Of a stretch of 64,000 nucleotides of DNA, positions 12,094-24,805 are shown one piece after another. Made by a program: the position numbers and the translations under genes. The DNA is from Warburgia ugandensis (Eukaryota; Streptophyta; Magnoliopsida; Canellales; Canellaceae). The stretch lies in the NCBI GenBank assembly GCA_035236585.1, contig CP141128.1, positions 30,300,684-30,364,683 on the forward strand. Reading direction: 5' to 3'. Below the pieces are notes generated by a model. It did not search any database and was not told the origin of the DNA. It saw only the letters and a list, made by a program, of their open reading frames with translations. Numbering within the stretch: position 1 is the stretch's first letter; the number at the start of each line of letters is the position of its first letter.

Positions 12094-14580
12094 CAAGCAA
12101 TGCTTGGTAGGGGATTCAAGACGCATAATAATTGGCAATATAATTCCAATACTTCATAATCCCATTATTCCTAAACATATTCATGTCTCTACTTTTTACT
12201 TTGTAATTTATGTACATCCATATACATACATACTATACAAGGGTAAATCAGTTAAATTTATGAAAGTAGTCAAATATCATTCCCAACTAAGCTGATCAAT
12301 TCTCTCCATTATGAGAATTTAGTATTTCAGCTAATTCTACACTAGAAATTTTCCTTCTTGGGAAATATTGGTAATATACAATTACCTAGCATTTTATTAT
12401 ACTAAAACATATGGCATTTCACTATGCCTATTCTCATATGCATCATAGTGCAAAATAATCAAAGGGCTACCATGCTGCAGTCTGATCCGTACTAGTGCGC
12501 TCAGATAACTGCCCTGTTCACCACTATACCACAGTGGAAAATATTATGTCACTACCCATATGGGGAGACAAGACTTTCACAGTGGTGGCCTTCCCATAAT
12601 TGCCCCACCCGACTTTTAGCCTCTCATAGGGCAAGGTAACATCAAATCATCAAATTTCAAGAAGCAGGTGGCCAAACCCTCATAACTTCTCTAGCATAGC
12701 ATGCCCCTAGGCTTATGCCTATTAAAAAAAGAATCACAAGCCTCCAAGCTTGCATGTAAAATAGGTTTTCATACATATCAGACAATCTGTCCATTTACTT
12801 AGGGCTGAAATATCTTCTAGTTCCCTATTCACTTAGAGTCTAGTCCTTAACCATCTTATATGTGTTTGGTTGGATCATGAGGGTTTCAAGGGATTTAATA
12901 CAAGTATTAACATTACTCTTGTCAACATAAGGTCATGGGTTCAATCATGTATATCCCATGTAAATGCATTCATCAAATCCTCCTGCCTTCAAGTGGTGAT
13001 CCCTTTTCCCAAATCTTTCATGATCCTTACTGATGTATGTAATTTGTACATCCATACATATTATCAATATATATAAATTATGAATAATCCTATTGATCAC
13101 TAGATCTGATGTTTAGAATGATCTTTAAATCATTCATATCTAAGTATTTTTCTATCTCTAAGTCTTTATGTGTCCATCTCCTTGATCTTGATCTTTCATA
13201 GATCCATTGATTGACGATCTACACTTGTTGATAAATATTAAGGTCCTAGATCTTCTATCATCTAGTTCTTCTTTGATCAAAGTTCAGTTATTAGATCATC
13301 CCTAAGGAGGAGGATCTTGGTTTTCTTCCTTGAATCATCTTTGATCAAGGGTTTGGATTATCTAATCTAATGAACTAGATTTGATCTATAACATGCATAT
13401 TAACAATCATGCGTACTAAATACAATACAATATTCTTATTCTTATTGCTCTTGATCATTCAAGATCTAATGGATCTTGTTTGATCATCCTTATCTTACTT
13501 ACCATTTTTATTAGGGTTAGATAATTCACTAACCTTTTATGCTCTTACTATTATTATTCAACCAGTTAATGTTTTGTTGGTTGAAGGTAACTTATTTAAG
13601 CCTAAGTCTAGACTGCTCCTCTTATTTCCAATTGGCTAAGGCTTACTAGCTGAATGGATGAACACAAAGTGATTACTTCAATCCTCATGTAAGGAGGTGT
13701 TTAGACCTCACAAACGTCAACGGAAGGTAGGGGAAGAGTGAGGCTCTATTAGACAACCCCCTTAACCACTATGTTCAACATTCACTAGAGTGACCTTAGC
13801 TCAACCTTTCATAAGGTTCCTATAAGCATGTTGACCCTAAGTACTCTTTCTAATTGATTTTAATTAAGTCCACGAATATTTACAATTTCATTTATAGGGT
13901 TTATTATTCTCCTAGTTTGGGCCAATGATTTGATAATCCTTATATTGTCCTACTAACTATTGCCCTTGCTAAGTAAGTCCAAAATAATCCATTCTTATTT
14001 GTGTCATGAAACTCTACTTTCTCATTAGATTCCATTTTTGGTGTTTTATGCTCTTTATCTCATAACAAGTAGATCTACTAATAAAATTTAACCATAAATG
14101 AATTATAAATTCAAGCATAAGACTACATAATTGAACACTTAATGATAATGATGCAAGGTACTTAAAATTACACTAGCATGATTTCCAACAAATATACCTT
14201 AATAACTCAATTTAAACTAACATGGACCTAAGGTACAATCTCATACTATAGTATAATCTTACATGAAATTCTAGCATGGTCCTAAGTTACAATGACATGA
14301 AATTATACTAACTTGGTCCTAAGTTACACTTGCATAAGATCACACTAACATGCCCCTAAGATAATTAAATCTAGCAACCTATGATAGCAATCTAATCACA
14401 TATCATGCTAAAGTCTAAAAGTTATACTGGCATGCTTTATAAATCACATTTAAAATGTTATTATCAATTAATAGAAAATAAAACTAATTACATTAATATT
14501 TTTAGAAACCTTTACTTATGATCCAACCATTAGATCTTAGATCTTTTCCTTTTGATGAAGGGTTTTAATTACATTTAGGC

Positions 14581-14900
14581 GTTTTTCTTTATTAAGGTCC
14601 AAAGATCATATTGCTTTGTATTTTTCATATTCAATCCATGATCTCCCTAGATTTCATCATATTAACATTCATTCAATCCATCCCAAGGATCTGATCACAC
14701 TTGATCTCATTGATCAAGTGGGTCCCTTTGTATTTTTAGGCTTTTTCTTTATTAAGGTCCAAAGATCATATTGCTTTGTTTTTGTCATATTCAATCCATG
14801 ATCTCCCTAGATTTCATCATATCAACATCCATTCCATTCATTCTAAGGATCTGATCATACTTGATCTCATTGATCAAGTGGGTCCCTTCGTAATTTTTAG
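14581..14900 (-). repeat. 160-bp tandem duplication in family B copy 1
   Basis: A segment starting 'tttttctttattaaggtcc' at 14581 recurs at 14741, a period of 160 bp; each copy contains TTGATCTCATTGATCAA. The same two-unit structure is present in the family B copy at 47625-47955, so the duplication predates their separation. Confidence 0.8.
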
Positions 14901-15229
14901 GGTTTTTCTACTATAATGGGAAGATCCCTTAATATATCTCGGATATGTCCAAATAAACCATATATATCACTTATTTCAATAGTATATCATTATTAAAATA
15001 GATTGCCAAGATCTGATCACCTCAGATCTTGAAGATCTTGGAAATTGAAAACTTATTTCCTAAATACAGAAAGTTTCATAAGGTATTTTCTCCATTTTAT
15101 CATTTCATAGGAAACTAAAGGTTGTAAGATTTCCATAGCTTCTTTCCGATCTCAATTTGGAGTTCATATGACTCCGGAATTAGGTCTGGAAGTTCACAGT
15201 CCATTCCTAGGGCCTAGATCTAATCTAGG

Positions 15230-15460
15230 CCCATCGGAATGGACGGCCCAGATCATTCGAGCGAAAAAGTAGGGCGAAACCGTCAGTCGTCGCACGCCCG
15301 TCACCAAGACACACACGTGACGCGCTCGCCCAGCAACCGACGCTCGAGTGTGGTCGTCCTGCTAGGGTGACGTTGCACACGCAAAGCACGCTCAAGAACG
15401 CTGCTGCATGCGGCGTTTCCCACACTGTCTTGAGGACCTCGGTCCGATCACTAGATCGAA
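15230..15460. other. CpG-rich patch in family B copy 1
   Basis: A patch rich in CG dinucleotides inside a very AT-rich LTR. It lies downstream of the minus-strand TATA box. The matching part of the family B copy 3 is near 47195-47350. The 85-codon frame at 15225-15482 (minus) is a by-product of this patch; no domain recognised. Confidence 0.65.
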
Positions 15461-16103
15461 CAGTCCATTCAGGATCATCCAATTAATCCCTCTCAATTGA
15501 GGGCCCAAAGCTTAATAGAATTTCATGAAACTTTTATCTTAGGGGTTTTGGACCCTTCTAGATCAATTGGAAGGGTCAGATTTTCCATCTGAGCCCTCAA
15601 TCATCATGATTTGAAGGTTCTATTATTTACTTTATTTTTACAAAATTTTCAACCAAATTATATTACAATAAAATAAAAATTTCATCAAAAAATAATAAAT
15701 ATGTCCAAGAAGTAGTTGCACTTACCTGATTGGAGAAAAACGTTGGATATATAGTCCAAATTAAGAGAATACTAGTTTTGATGATAAGATAGACAAAGAT
15801 CCACTTGTCTTGTGATTTTTATTGTTTGAACCGTTGGATCTCAAAATTTCTTTGGGTGTTTTGTAGCTAAGGTATGGTAGGAAGTTTTAGATGGTTAGAT
15901 CTGTGATTTTTGATCTGGAATAGAGTGCTTAGTTGAATTTAGGTCTCTTGTTCCAATCTAGAGAGAAGAGGGAGAAAATGAAAGAGTGAGATCGTTTAGG
16001 AGTTTTGGGATTTTAGGAATGGATCTATGTCTAGTTTTGCAGGGAAAATCAAGATAATTTTGTCAGACTTTTGTGAACATTTTTGGAGGATTTTTTGGGG
16101 GTG

Positions 16104-16111
16104 TATTTATA
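16104..16111 (-). promoter_or_regulatory. Probable LTR TATA box, family B copy 1
   Basis: TATAAATA on the minus strand, about 565 bp inside the LTR. The matching position in copy 3 (46545-46552) also reads TATAAATA. Likely the U3 promoter; not tested. Confidence 0.55.
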
Positions 16112-16792
16112 GGCATTTTGGGTCTTTTTTCATGATTATGTGTAATGATTATGGTTTATTTTTTATTATTTAATTAGCATTGGATTCTCCCACCTCCACC
16201 TTTTTTTCAAAGACCAGCTAGTAGGGGCTTGACCCATGATTTCATGTGGGCTGGCCATAGGATTCGTTTTTAGGTACCTTGTGGGCCCCACATAGTATAA
16301 AAAGACCATTTTGCCTTTTATGTATAAAAATTAGGGTTTATTCCCATGATCTCGGAATTGAGCGTACTTAGTGGCGTTGGAGTCGTATTACTTTGCACAT
16401 TCTAAATTTTGATGTCTCTGATTTTGTTTTTTTGATAAAATTACTATTTTATCCTTTTTTCCATAAAATGAAGAAAATTAAGGATTTTTCATTTGAATTC
16501 AGAATTTGTCATACTTACAGTGCTGAGTTCAATTTCAATTATACATGTCTTATTCCTTGATTATACTTTTATAAGAAGTACATTCTAAATAACCCTAATA
16601 TTCTTACAAAAAAAATTTGAAACTCAAACTTTATTAATTTTCTCAATCAATTACAAAAATTGGGGTTATTACACCTCTAAATTTTATCAAATCATACAAT
16701 CACCTTCATTCACCCAATGATCTGTACGAGTCATCAAATCTCATCAATCCATCTTTCAATATTTTACAGATTTTATAATCCTTTAGACCCTA

Positions 16793-17010
16793 AAATCAAT
16801 TCTAAGGATTGGAGGTGACTCTTCCTCAAATTCAAAGAATTAAGGATGTTCCTTTTTCAAATAAAAATAATTGCACATGATCTTTTCTCATGTTTGTAGG
16901 ATTAGAGATTTTTCTTTTTCAAATTAGATAAGATCAAAGCTGATCTTCTATCAAACACTTAGAATCAGGTTGATCCTTTCTCAAATATAAAAGAACAAAG
17001 TGATCTTTCA
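16793..17010 (+). repeat. 31-bp sub-repeat block, copy 4
   Basis: Same seven-unit order, starting 'attctaaggattggaggtga' and ending near 'agaacaaagtgatc'. Confidence 0.82.
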
Positions 17011-19704
17011 TCAAATCATTGGATCTTGTTAATCTAAACCTCCATCTTCATAAAATCACACAATCTCATTGATCTAACAATTGATTTTTATGAAATCATT
17101 AAATCTTGTCTATCTAACCATTAATATTTATCAAATCATTGAATCTCATTGGTTTTCAAAACATCACTCTATCACATCTTTCTAAAATTTAATTTTCTTC
17201 AAATTATGGGATCTCATCAATTCGACAGATGAAAATCATTAACTCACTTATGTCATTGTTCTGCTATTAGATTTTCATCAAATTAGCAGATCTCATTTAC
17301 TTCACCATTAATTTTAATCAAATCATCCATCCTTATTGATTAGATTGTCAATTTTCATCGAATAATCAGATCTCCCCAATCTAACCTTTAAATTTCATCA
17401 ACTCATTGGATTTCGTCAATCCAACTATCAATTTTGATAGAATCATCAGATATTTTTTATCTAAAAATTTATTTTAATTTGACCTCCTCCACCTGCCCTT
17501 TAATTTTCATTGGATTCGTTGATTCGATCATTGATTTTCATCAATTCATTCGATGTCATCAATCCAATTAGCAATTTTCATTACACCATAAGATCTTGTA
17601 AATTAATCTGTCGATTTACATTAATGCATCTTATAACATTATTCTAAATTATAATTTTCATCTTATCATCTTATTTCATCGATCTAACTTGTGATTTTCA
17701 ACAAATCATCTAATCTCATCCTCCTATCTATCAATTTTTGTCAAATTATAGAATCTCATCAATTCTATAATATATATTTTTCAAATTATATGATAAATCA
17801 TTGTAATTATCACTAGATATGGTCAATCCAGTTGTAAATTTCATCAAATTATTAGATCTCACTTATCTAGCCTTTGACTTTCATCAAATAATTTGATCTT
17901 ATCAATCTAATGGTCAATTTTTGTTAAATGTTTAAATCTCATTAATTCGACTATTGATTTTTATTAGATCATTAAATCTCGTGGATCTAAATATTTCAAA
18001 CCATTAGATCTTGCTGCTTTAAAAGTACATCTATCAAATCATTGAATTTTATTGAACTAATTATCATTTTTTATCTAATCAGTGAGTTTCATACTAAATG
18101 GTAATTTTTATCAAATCATCTAGATCTCATTGGTCCAAACCTTGATTTTTATCAAATCTCATAAATTTAATGGTTGATTTTCATCAAATTGCCATATATC
18201 CTCATTCTAACCAATGATTTTATCAAATTATTGAATTAAATAATCTAACCATTGCTTTTGTTTAGATGATCAAGTCTCATCCATTTGACCAACGGTTTTC
18301 CTCAAATTTTCCTATTGCATTGATTCAGTAACTGATTTTCGAAAGAAGATATCATAACTCATTGATGTAAAGCTTGATTTTCATTAAATCATTGGATCTA
18401 ATTGATCTATCCATTGATTTTTTTCAAATTATAAATCATCTGATATCATTTTCTGATTGCCAATTTCCATCATCTAATGAGATCTCATTTGTCACACTAT
18501 TCGTTTTCATCAAATAATCAAATCTTGTTAATTCAAAACTTAGTTTTAATCAAAACATGGGATCTCCTCAACCCAACTATAAATTCAGTTGTATCATCAA
18601 ATCTTATTGATTCAACATTTTTTTACATAAATCTTTGAATCTTGTTGATTGACCCTTGATTTTCGTCAATTGATCAAATTTAATTGGTCCAACCCTTGAT
18701 TTTCATCAAATCATTAGATCTCACCAATCCACATTTCATGTTCATCAAATCACAATATTTCAATAATTAAATAGTTTATTTTCATTAAATCATTGGATCT
18801 AAAGAATCTTTTTGTTGATTTTGATCCATTCATTGCATCTCGGCAATCCAACACTTGATTTTTTCACTAAATCATTACTTCTCATTGATATGCCCATACA
18901 ATTTCCTCAAATCTCATAGATATGATTGTTAATTTACATCTAGTCATCAAACTCAATAATTTTAGCCTTAATTTTCATCAAATTATTTGATCTTTTTCAT
19001 CTGATCATTGATTTCATCTAATCATCGGATATTACAACTAACTATTGACTTTCATCAAATCTTTGAATCTCATTGATCTGACCCTTGATTTTCATCTAAT
19101 CATTAGATATGCGGATCTAACCATCAATTTACTTCAAATCATCTGCTCTAAATGATCTGACTACCAATTTTAATCAAATCATAGGAGTTTGTCTATTAGA
19201 GCATTGATTTTATTATGTCATCCAATCTCTTTGATCCCACACTTGAATTTATTCAAAACATCAATTCTCGTCTATCCAATAATCAATTTACATCAAATCA
19301 TAGGATCTTGTTGACTTGGGAACTAATTTTGATCAAATCATCAAAGCACTTAAATTCAAGTGTCAATTTTCATTAGATCATTGGATCTCATCCTTACAAC
19401 CATCAACTTTCAACAAATTATCAGCTCCTATTGATCCAATCATTGATTTTCATTAAATCATCAAACCTCATCAATTCAAACCTTTATATTCAACAAACCA
19501 CTGGATCGCACTAGCCCACCATGCATTCTCATTGAGTCATCAAATCTTGCTGAACCTACCATTAATTTTCATCAAATCATTAGATCACATCATTCTAATC
19601 ATCAGTTTCCATCTAATCATTTTATCTTGTCAATACAACCATCAATTTCCATTAAATCTTCAAATCTCATCAACTTAGCCATTTAATAATTTTCATTCAT
19701 CAAA

Positions 19705-20196
19705 TTTATCAGATTCTATAATATGAAGAAAATAAATTTTTGGAAGGGCATGATAAAGTGATATTTTGAAAACTGTCATGATTCGATGATTTGATAAATA
19801 TTAATGGTTAGATCGATAAGATTGGGTGATTTGAAGAAGATTGAGGATTTGATCAACAGGATTTGATGATTTGATGAAAGATCACTTTGTTCTTTTAGAT
19901 TTGAGAAAGGATCAACTCGATTCTTAGGGTTTGATGGAAGATCCCCTCCAATCTTATCTACTTTGAAAAGAGAAAATCTCTAATCCTATATATTTGAAGA
20001 AAGATTGCATCTAAGTTTTCTTATTTGAGAAAGGATCACCTTCGATTGTTTCAATTTGAGGAAGAGTAACCTGTAGATCTTAGAATTGATTTTAAGGAAG
20101 ATATGATTCTAGAATTTGTAAAAAATTGAAAGGTGAATCTATGAGATTCAATGACTCATTGAGATTATTAGTTGAATCAACAAGATTGGACAATTT
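19705..20196 (-). repeat. Inverted satellite segment 2
   Basis: Between plus-oriented units the sequence turns to its reverse complement for about 490 bp. It contains an inverted 31-bp block (about 19880-20110) and the usual neighbouring section, so a known part of the higher-order unit has been flipped as a piece. Confidence 0.8.
19880..20110 (-). repeat. 31-bp sub-repeat block, copy 5 (inverted)
   Basis: Reverse-complement form of the block, readable as 'gatcactttgttctttt' through to 'agaattgatttt' with the same unit order reversed. Confidence 0.8.
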
Positions 20197-21772
20197 GATC
20201 TCGTTAATCTAACCAATGATTTTCATCAAATCATTAGAAACCATTGTTTTGTACAGATGATCAAGTCTCAACCATTTGATTATTAATCTTAATCAAATTA
20301 TTATATATCATTGATTTGATAATTGATTTCCATAAAAAATAATAGATCTTGTTTGATCTAAGGCTTCATCTTCATGAAATCATTAGATCTCATTGATCCA
20401 CCCATTGCTCTTAGCAAATTATAAATCATTGGATATCATTGATCCAGTTGTCAACTTCCACCATATCATTAGATCTCATCAATCAAACTATTTGTTTTCA
20501 TGAAATCATCATGCCTCATCAATTCAAAACTGAGTTTTAATAAAAATATAGGATCAATTCAATATAACTGTCAATTTTCTTTCATCATCAGATCTTATCG
20601 ATTCAAGCATTGATTTTCATAAAATCTTTGAATCTCATCAAATGATCAAATCTAACTAGTCTATCCCACATATCTTATTCATCAAATTGCATTATTTCAA
20701 TTATCTAACGGTTTATTTTCATTAAATCACAGGATCATTTCATCTAAGCAATCCAATGCTTGATTTTAATTAAATTGCTAATTTTCATTTATCTTCCCAA
20801 ACATTTTCATCAAATTCTTATATATTTGACTATTGATTTTCATTAAATCATCAAATCTCAATAAATTCAGCCTTAATTTTCATCGAATTATTATATGATG
20901 TTGAATCAATCATTTATTTCATCTAATCAATTGATCTCATAACTTACTGTTGACTTTCATCAAATTAATAGAACCCATCAATTGGACTCTTGATTTTAAT
21001 CAAGTCATAGGAATTCATCTATTAAAGTATTGATTTTCACCATATCATCAAATCTCTTTGATTCGACACGTGAATTTATTCCTAACGTTCGATCTTGTCT
21101 ATATGATATTAAATTTACATCAATTGATTGGATCTCATTGACCTAACAATTGATTTTGATCAAATCAATGGATCACATAAATCCAGTTGTCGATTTTCAT
21201 CAGATGAATAGATCTTGACCATCCAACCATCACCTTTTAACAAATTATTAGATCTCATTGATCCAATCATTGATTTTCATCAAATCATCAAATCTCGTTG
21301 ACCTGAATCTTGATTTTCAACAAATCACTGGATCTCATTGGTCTGCCATATATTTTCATCTGGTTATTAGATCTTGTTGATCCAACCATCAATTTTTATC
21401 AAATCATTGATTCTCATTAGTTTGATCATTGTTTTCATAATATCATTGTTATGGTTGATCCAATTATTGATCTTTATCTAGTCTTTTTATCTCATCAATC
21501 CAATTACTAATTTTCATCAAATCATTGAACATCATTGATCTTGCTATTATATTCAACAAATCATTAAATTTCTTTAATCAGACCATTGATTTTAAGTAAA
21601 TCACCATATCTTATTGATCCATCTACTCATTATTGTCACATAATTGGATCTCATCAACCTAACCACTAACTTTTATAAAATCATCTAATCTTGTTGATTC
21701 AATAAATGATCTCTATGAGTCATCGACTCTCATCCATATGACTTTCAATCCTTTGCAAATTCTAGAATCCTA

Positions 21773-21990
21773 TCAACCCTAAAATCAATTCTAAAGGTTG
21801 GAGGTGACTCTTTCTTAAATTCAAAGCATTGACGGTGATCCTTTCTCAAATGTGAAAATTCCATGTGATCTTTCTTCAAATTTCTAGGATCAGAGATTTC
21901 CCTTTCTCAGATCAGATAAGACTGGAGGTGATCTTCTGTCAAACCTTAAGAGTCGAGTTGAACCTTTCTCAAATCTAAAAGAACAAAGCG
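21773..21990 (+). repeat. 31-bp sub-repeat block, copy 6
   Basis: Same seven-unit order as copy 1, starting 'aaatcaattctaaaggttgg'. It lies about 4.98 kb after copy 4, with an inverted copy between them. Confidence 0.82.
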
Positions 21991-24602
21991 ATCTCTCATT
22001 GGATCCTATTGATCTAACCCTTCATCTTCATCAAATCACAAATCTTATCCATCTTACCATTGATTTTTATCAAGTCATCAAATCTCATTGATCTAACCAT
22101 TAATATTTATCAAATCATTGAATTAAGTTGGTTTTCAAAACATTACTATATCTCGTGCTTCCAAAAATTAATTTTTTTTAGATTATGGGATCTCGTCAAC
22201 TCAATGGATGAAAATCATTAAGTCATTCATGTCGCTGTTTTACTATTAGATTTTCATCAAATAAGCAGATCTTATTGATTTATCCATTAATTTTAATCAA
22301 AGCATTTGATCTTTTTTATCTAGTTGTCAATTTCCATTAAATCATCAGATCTGCTTGATTTGACCTTTAATGTTCATCATGTCATCAAATTTCGTCAATC
22401 CAAGCATCAATTTTGATTAAATCATCAGAACTCATTCATTTAACACTGATTTTGATTTAATCTAATCGATTTGCCCTATAATTTTTAATATACTTCATCA
22501 ATCACTCATTGATTTTCACCAAATCCTTGAAATATCATAGATCCAACCACCAATTTTCATTAAATCATAAGATCTTGTCAACCCATTTGTTGATTTAAAT
22601 AAAAACAACTTATAAAATTGATTAGAATAATAATTTTGTCATGTCATCTTATCTCATTAATCCAACAAATCATCTGATGTCATCCATCTATCTATCAATT
22701 TTTATCAAATTATCATATCTCGTAAATTTAATGGTTGATTTTCAACAAATAACATATCTTGTCATTAAAACGAATGATTTTCATCCACTCATTGGATCTC
22801 ATTGATCCAACCATCGATTTTGTTCAAATGATCAGGTCTCATCCATTTGACCATCAAATTTCATATAATTACCATATCTCATTGATTCAATAATTGATTT
22901 CTATAAAAAAAAATATCGAATCTCCTTGATCTAAGGCTTGATTTAAAAAAATCATTGGATCTCATGGATCCCCTTATTGATTTTAAACATATTGTAAGTA
23001 ATTGGATATCATTGATCTAATCGTCAATTTCCATCATATCATTAGATCTCATCAATCAAACTATTCATTTTCATCACATCATCGAATCTTGTCATTTCAA
23101 AACTTGGTTTTAATCAAAACATACAATCTCCTCAATCCAACATTTGATTTTCTTGTATCATCAGATCTTGTCAATCCTACCATTGATTTTCATAAAATCG
23201 TTGAATCTTGTTGATCAACCTTTATTTTTGTCAATAGATCAAATCTAACTTGTCCAATCCTTGATTTTCATGAAACCATCGGATCTCAGCAGTCTCACAT
23301 TTCCTATTCATCAAATCATAGTATTTCAATTATCTAATAGTTGATTTTCATTAAATAATTGGATCTAAAGAATCTTTTCATTGATTTTCATCAAATCATT
23401 ACATCTCATTAAACCAATGCATGATTTCCATTAAATTGCTAATTCTTTTTTATCCGCCCATAGATTTCATCAAATCTCTTAGACTCAACTGTTAGCTTTC
23501 ATCTAATCATCAAATTTCATAATTGATAGTTGACTGTCATCAAATCAATGGATCTTATTGATCCAACCCTTGATTTTCATTCAATCATCAGATATGGAAA
23601 TCTGACCATTAATTTACATTAAATCATTCTTTCTTAATAATCTGATTACTGACTTTATTCAAATCATAGGAATTTGTCTATCAAAATATTTATTTTCATC
23701 ATGTCATTAGATCACATTGATCATACACTTGAATTTATTTAAAACATCAAATCTTGTCTATCTAATAATCAATTTACACAAATCATCGATCTGGTTGACC
23801 TGACAGTTGACTTTGATCAAATCATCAGATCACATGTATCCAATCATCAATAAATTATCAAATCTCGTTAATCCAATGATTGATTTTCATCAAGGCATCG
23901 AATCTCATCAATGGGAACCTTGATTTTTATCAAATAATTAGATCTTATCATTCCACCATACATTCTCATAGAGTCATTGGATCATGTTGAACTAACCATT
24001 GATTTTCATCAAATCATTAGGTCTTATTAATCATTCAATTTTTAATGAATCATTTTATCTCGTCAATATAACCATCAATTTGCATTAAATCTTTTAATCT
24101 ATTCCACTCATCGACTCTAGTGGACATTAAACAAATTATCAAAGCATATTGATCCAATCATCATTTCATTGAATCTTGTAAATCCAACTATCAATTTTAA
24201 TGAAATTATCAAAACTCATCAATCCAACCCTTCATTTCATCAAATAAACTAATCTTATAGATCCCAACTCTAATTTTTGCTTAATAAATTTGGCCATCAA
24301 TTTTCATCATATCACTAATTCTTGTTAATTTGACCATTGACTATCATTAAATCCATGGATCTCTTTGATCTAATCATTACTTTTTATCAAATCATTAGAT
24401 CTCATTAATCAGACCCTAACTTTCATCAAACCATCATATCTCATTAGTTCAACCATTGATTTATATAATATTGTTGATCTAATTGTCAACCTGACCAGTA
24501 ATTTTTCTCAAATTATCTAATCTTGTTGATTCAACCAATGATCTCTATGAGTCATCAAATCTCATTGATTCGCCTTTCAATTCTTTGTAAATTCTATAAT
24601 CA

Positions 24603-24805
24603 TATCTCCCTAAAATCAATTCCAATGATTGGAGGTGACTCTTCCTTAAATTTAAAGAATCTAAAATGATCCTTTCTCAAATAAGAAAAATTGGATACAA
24701 TCTTTCTTCAAATTTCTAGGATTAGAGGTGATCTTGTGTCAAACCCCAAGAATTGAGTTGATTTTTTTGTAAATCTAAAAGAATAAAGCAATCCTTCAGC
24801 AAATC
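24603..24805 (+). repeat. 31-bp sub-repeat block, copy 7 (one unit shorter)
   Basis: Starts 'aaaatcaattccaatgattg'. Between 'aggattagag' and 'gtgatcttgtgtc' one 31-bp unit present in other copies is missing, an exact-unit deletion. Confidence 0.78.

Larger units (their letters stand above)
11637..16673 (-). mobile_element. Solo LTR, family B, copy 1 (5.0 kb)
   Basis: The satellite is interrupted by 5037 bp. On the minus strand it begins TGTAATAACCCC and ends GGGTCGCCATA. Flanks are TCTCT (11632-11636) and CCTCT (16674-16678), a target duplication with one C-to-T change. It aligns along its length with the plus-strand copy at 38106-43361 and the partial copy at 45974-48522. No primer-binding site, polypurine tract or pol is inside, so it is a solo LTR of unusual length. 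On the minus strand a TATA box lies about 570 bp from the start and a stem-loop about 430-460 bp from the end. Confidence 0.82.

Noticed and set aside
15225..15482. 85-codon minus-strand frame in a GC-rich patch
   Set aside because: Inside a solo LTR; no recognisable domain, and the patch is altered in copy 3.
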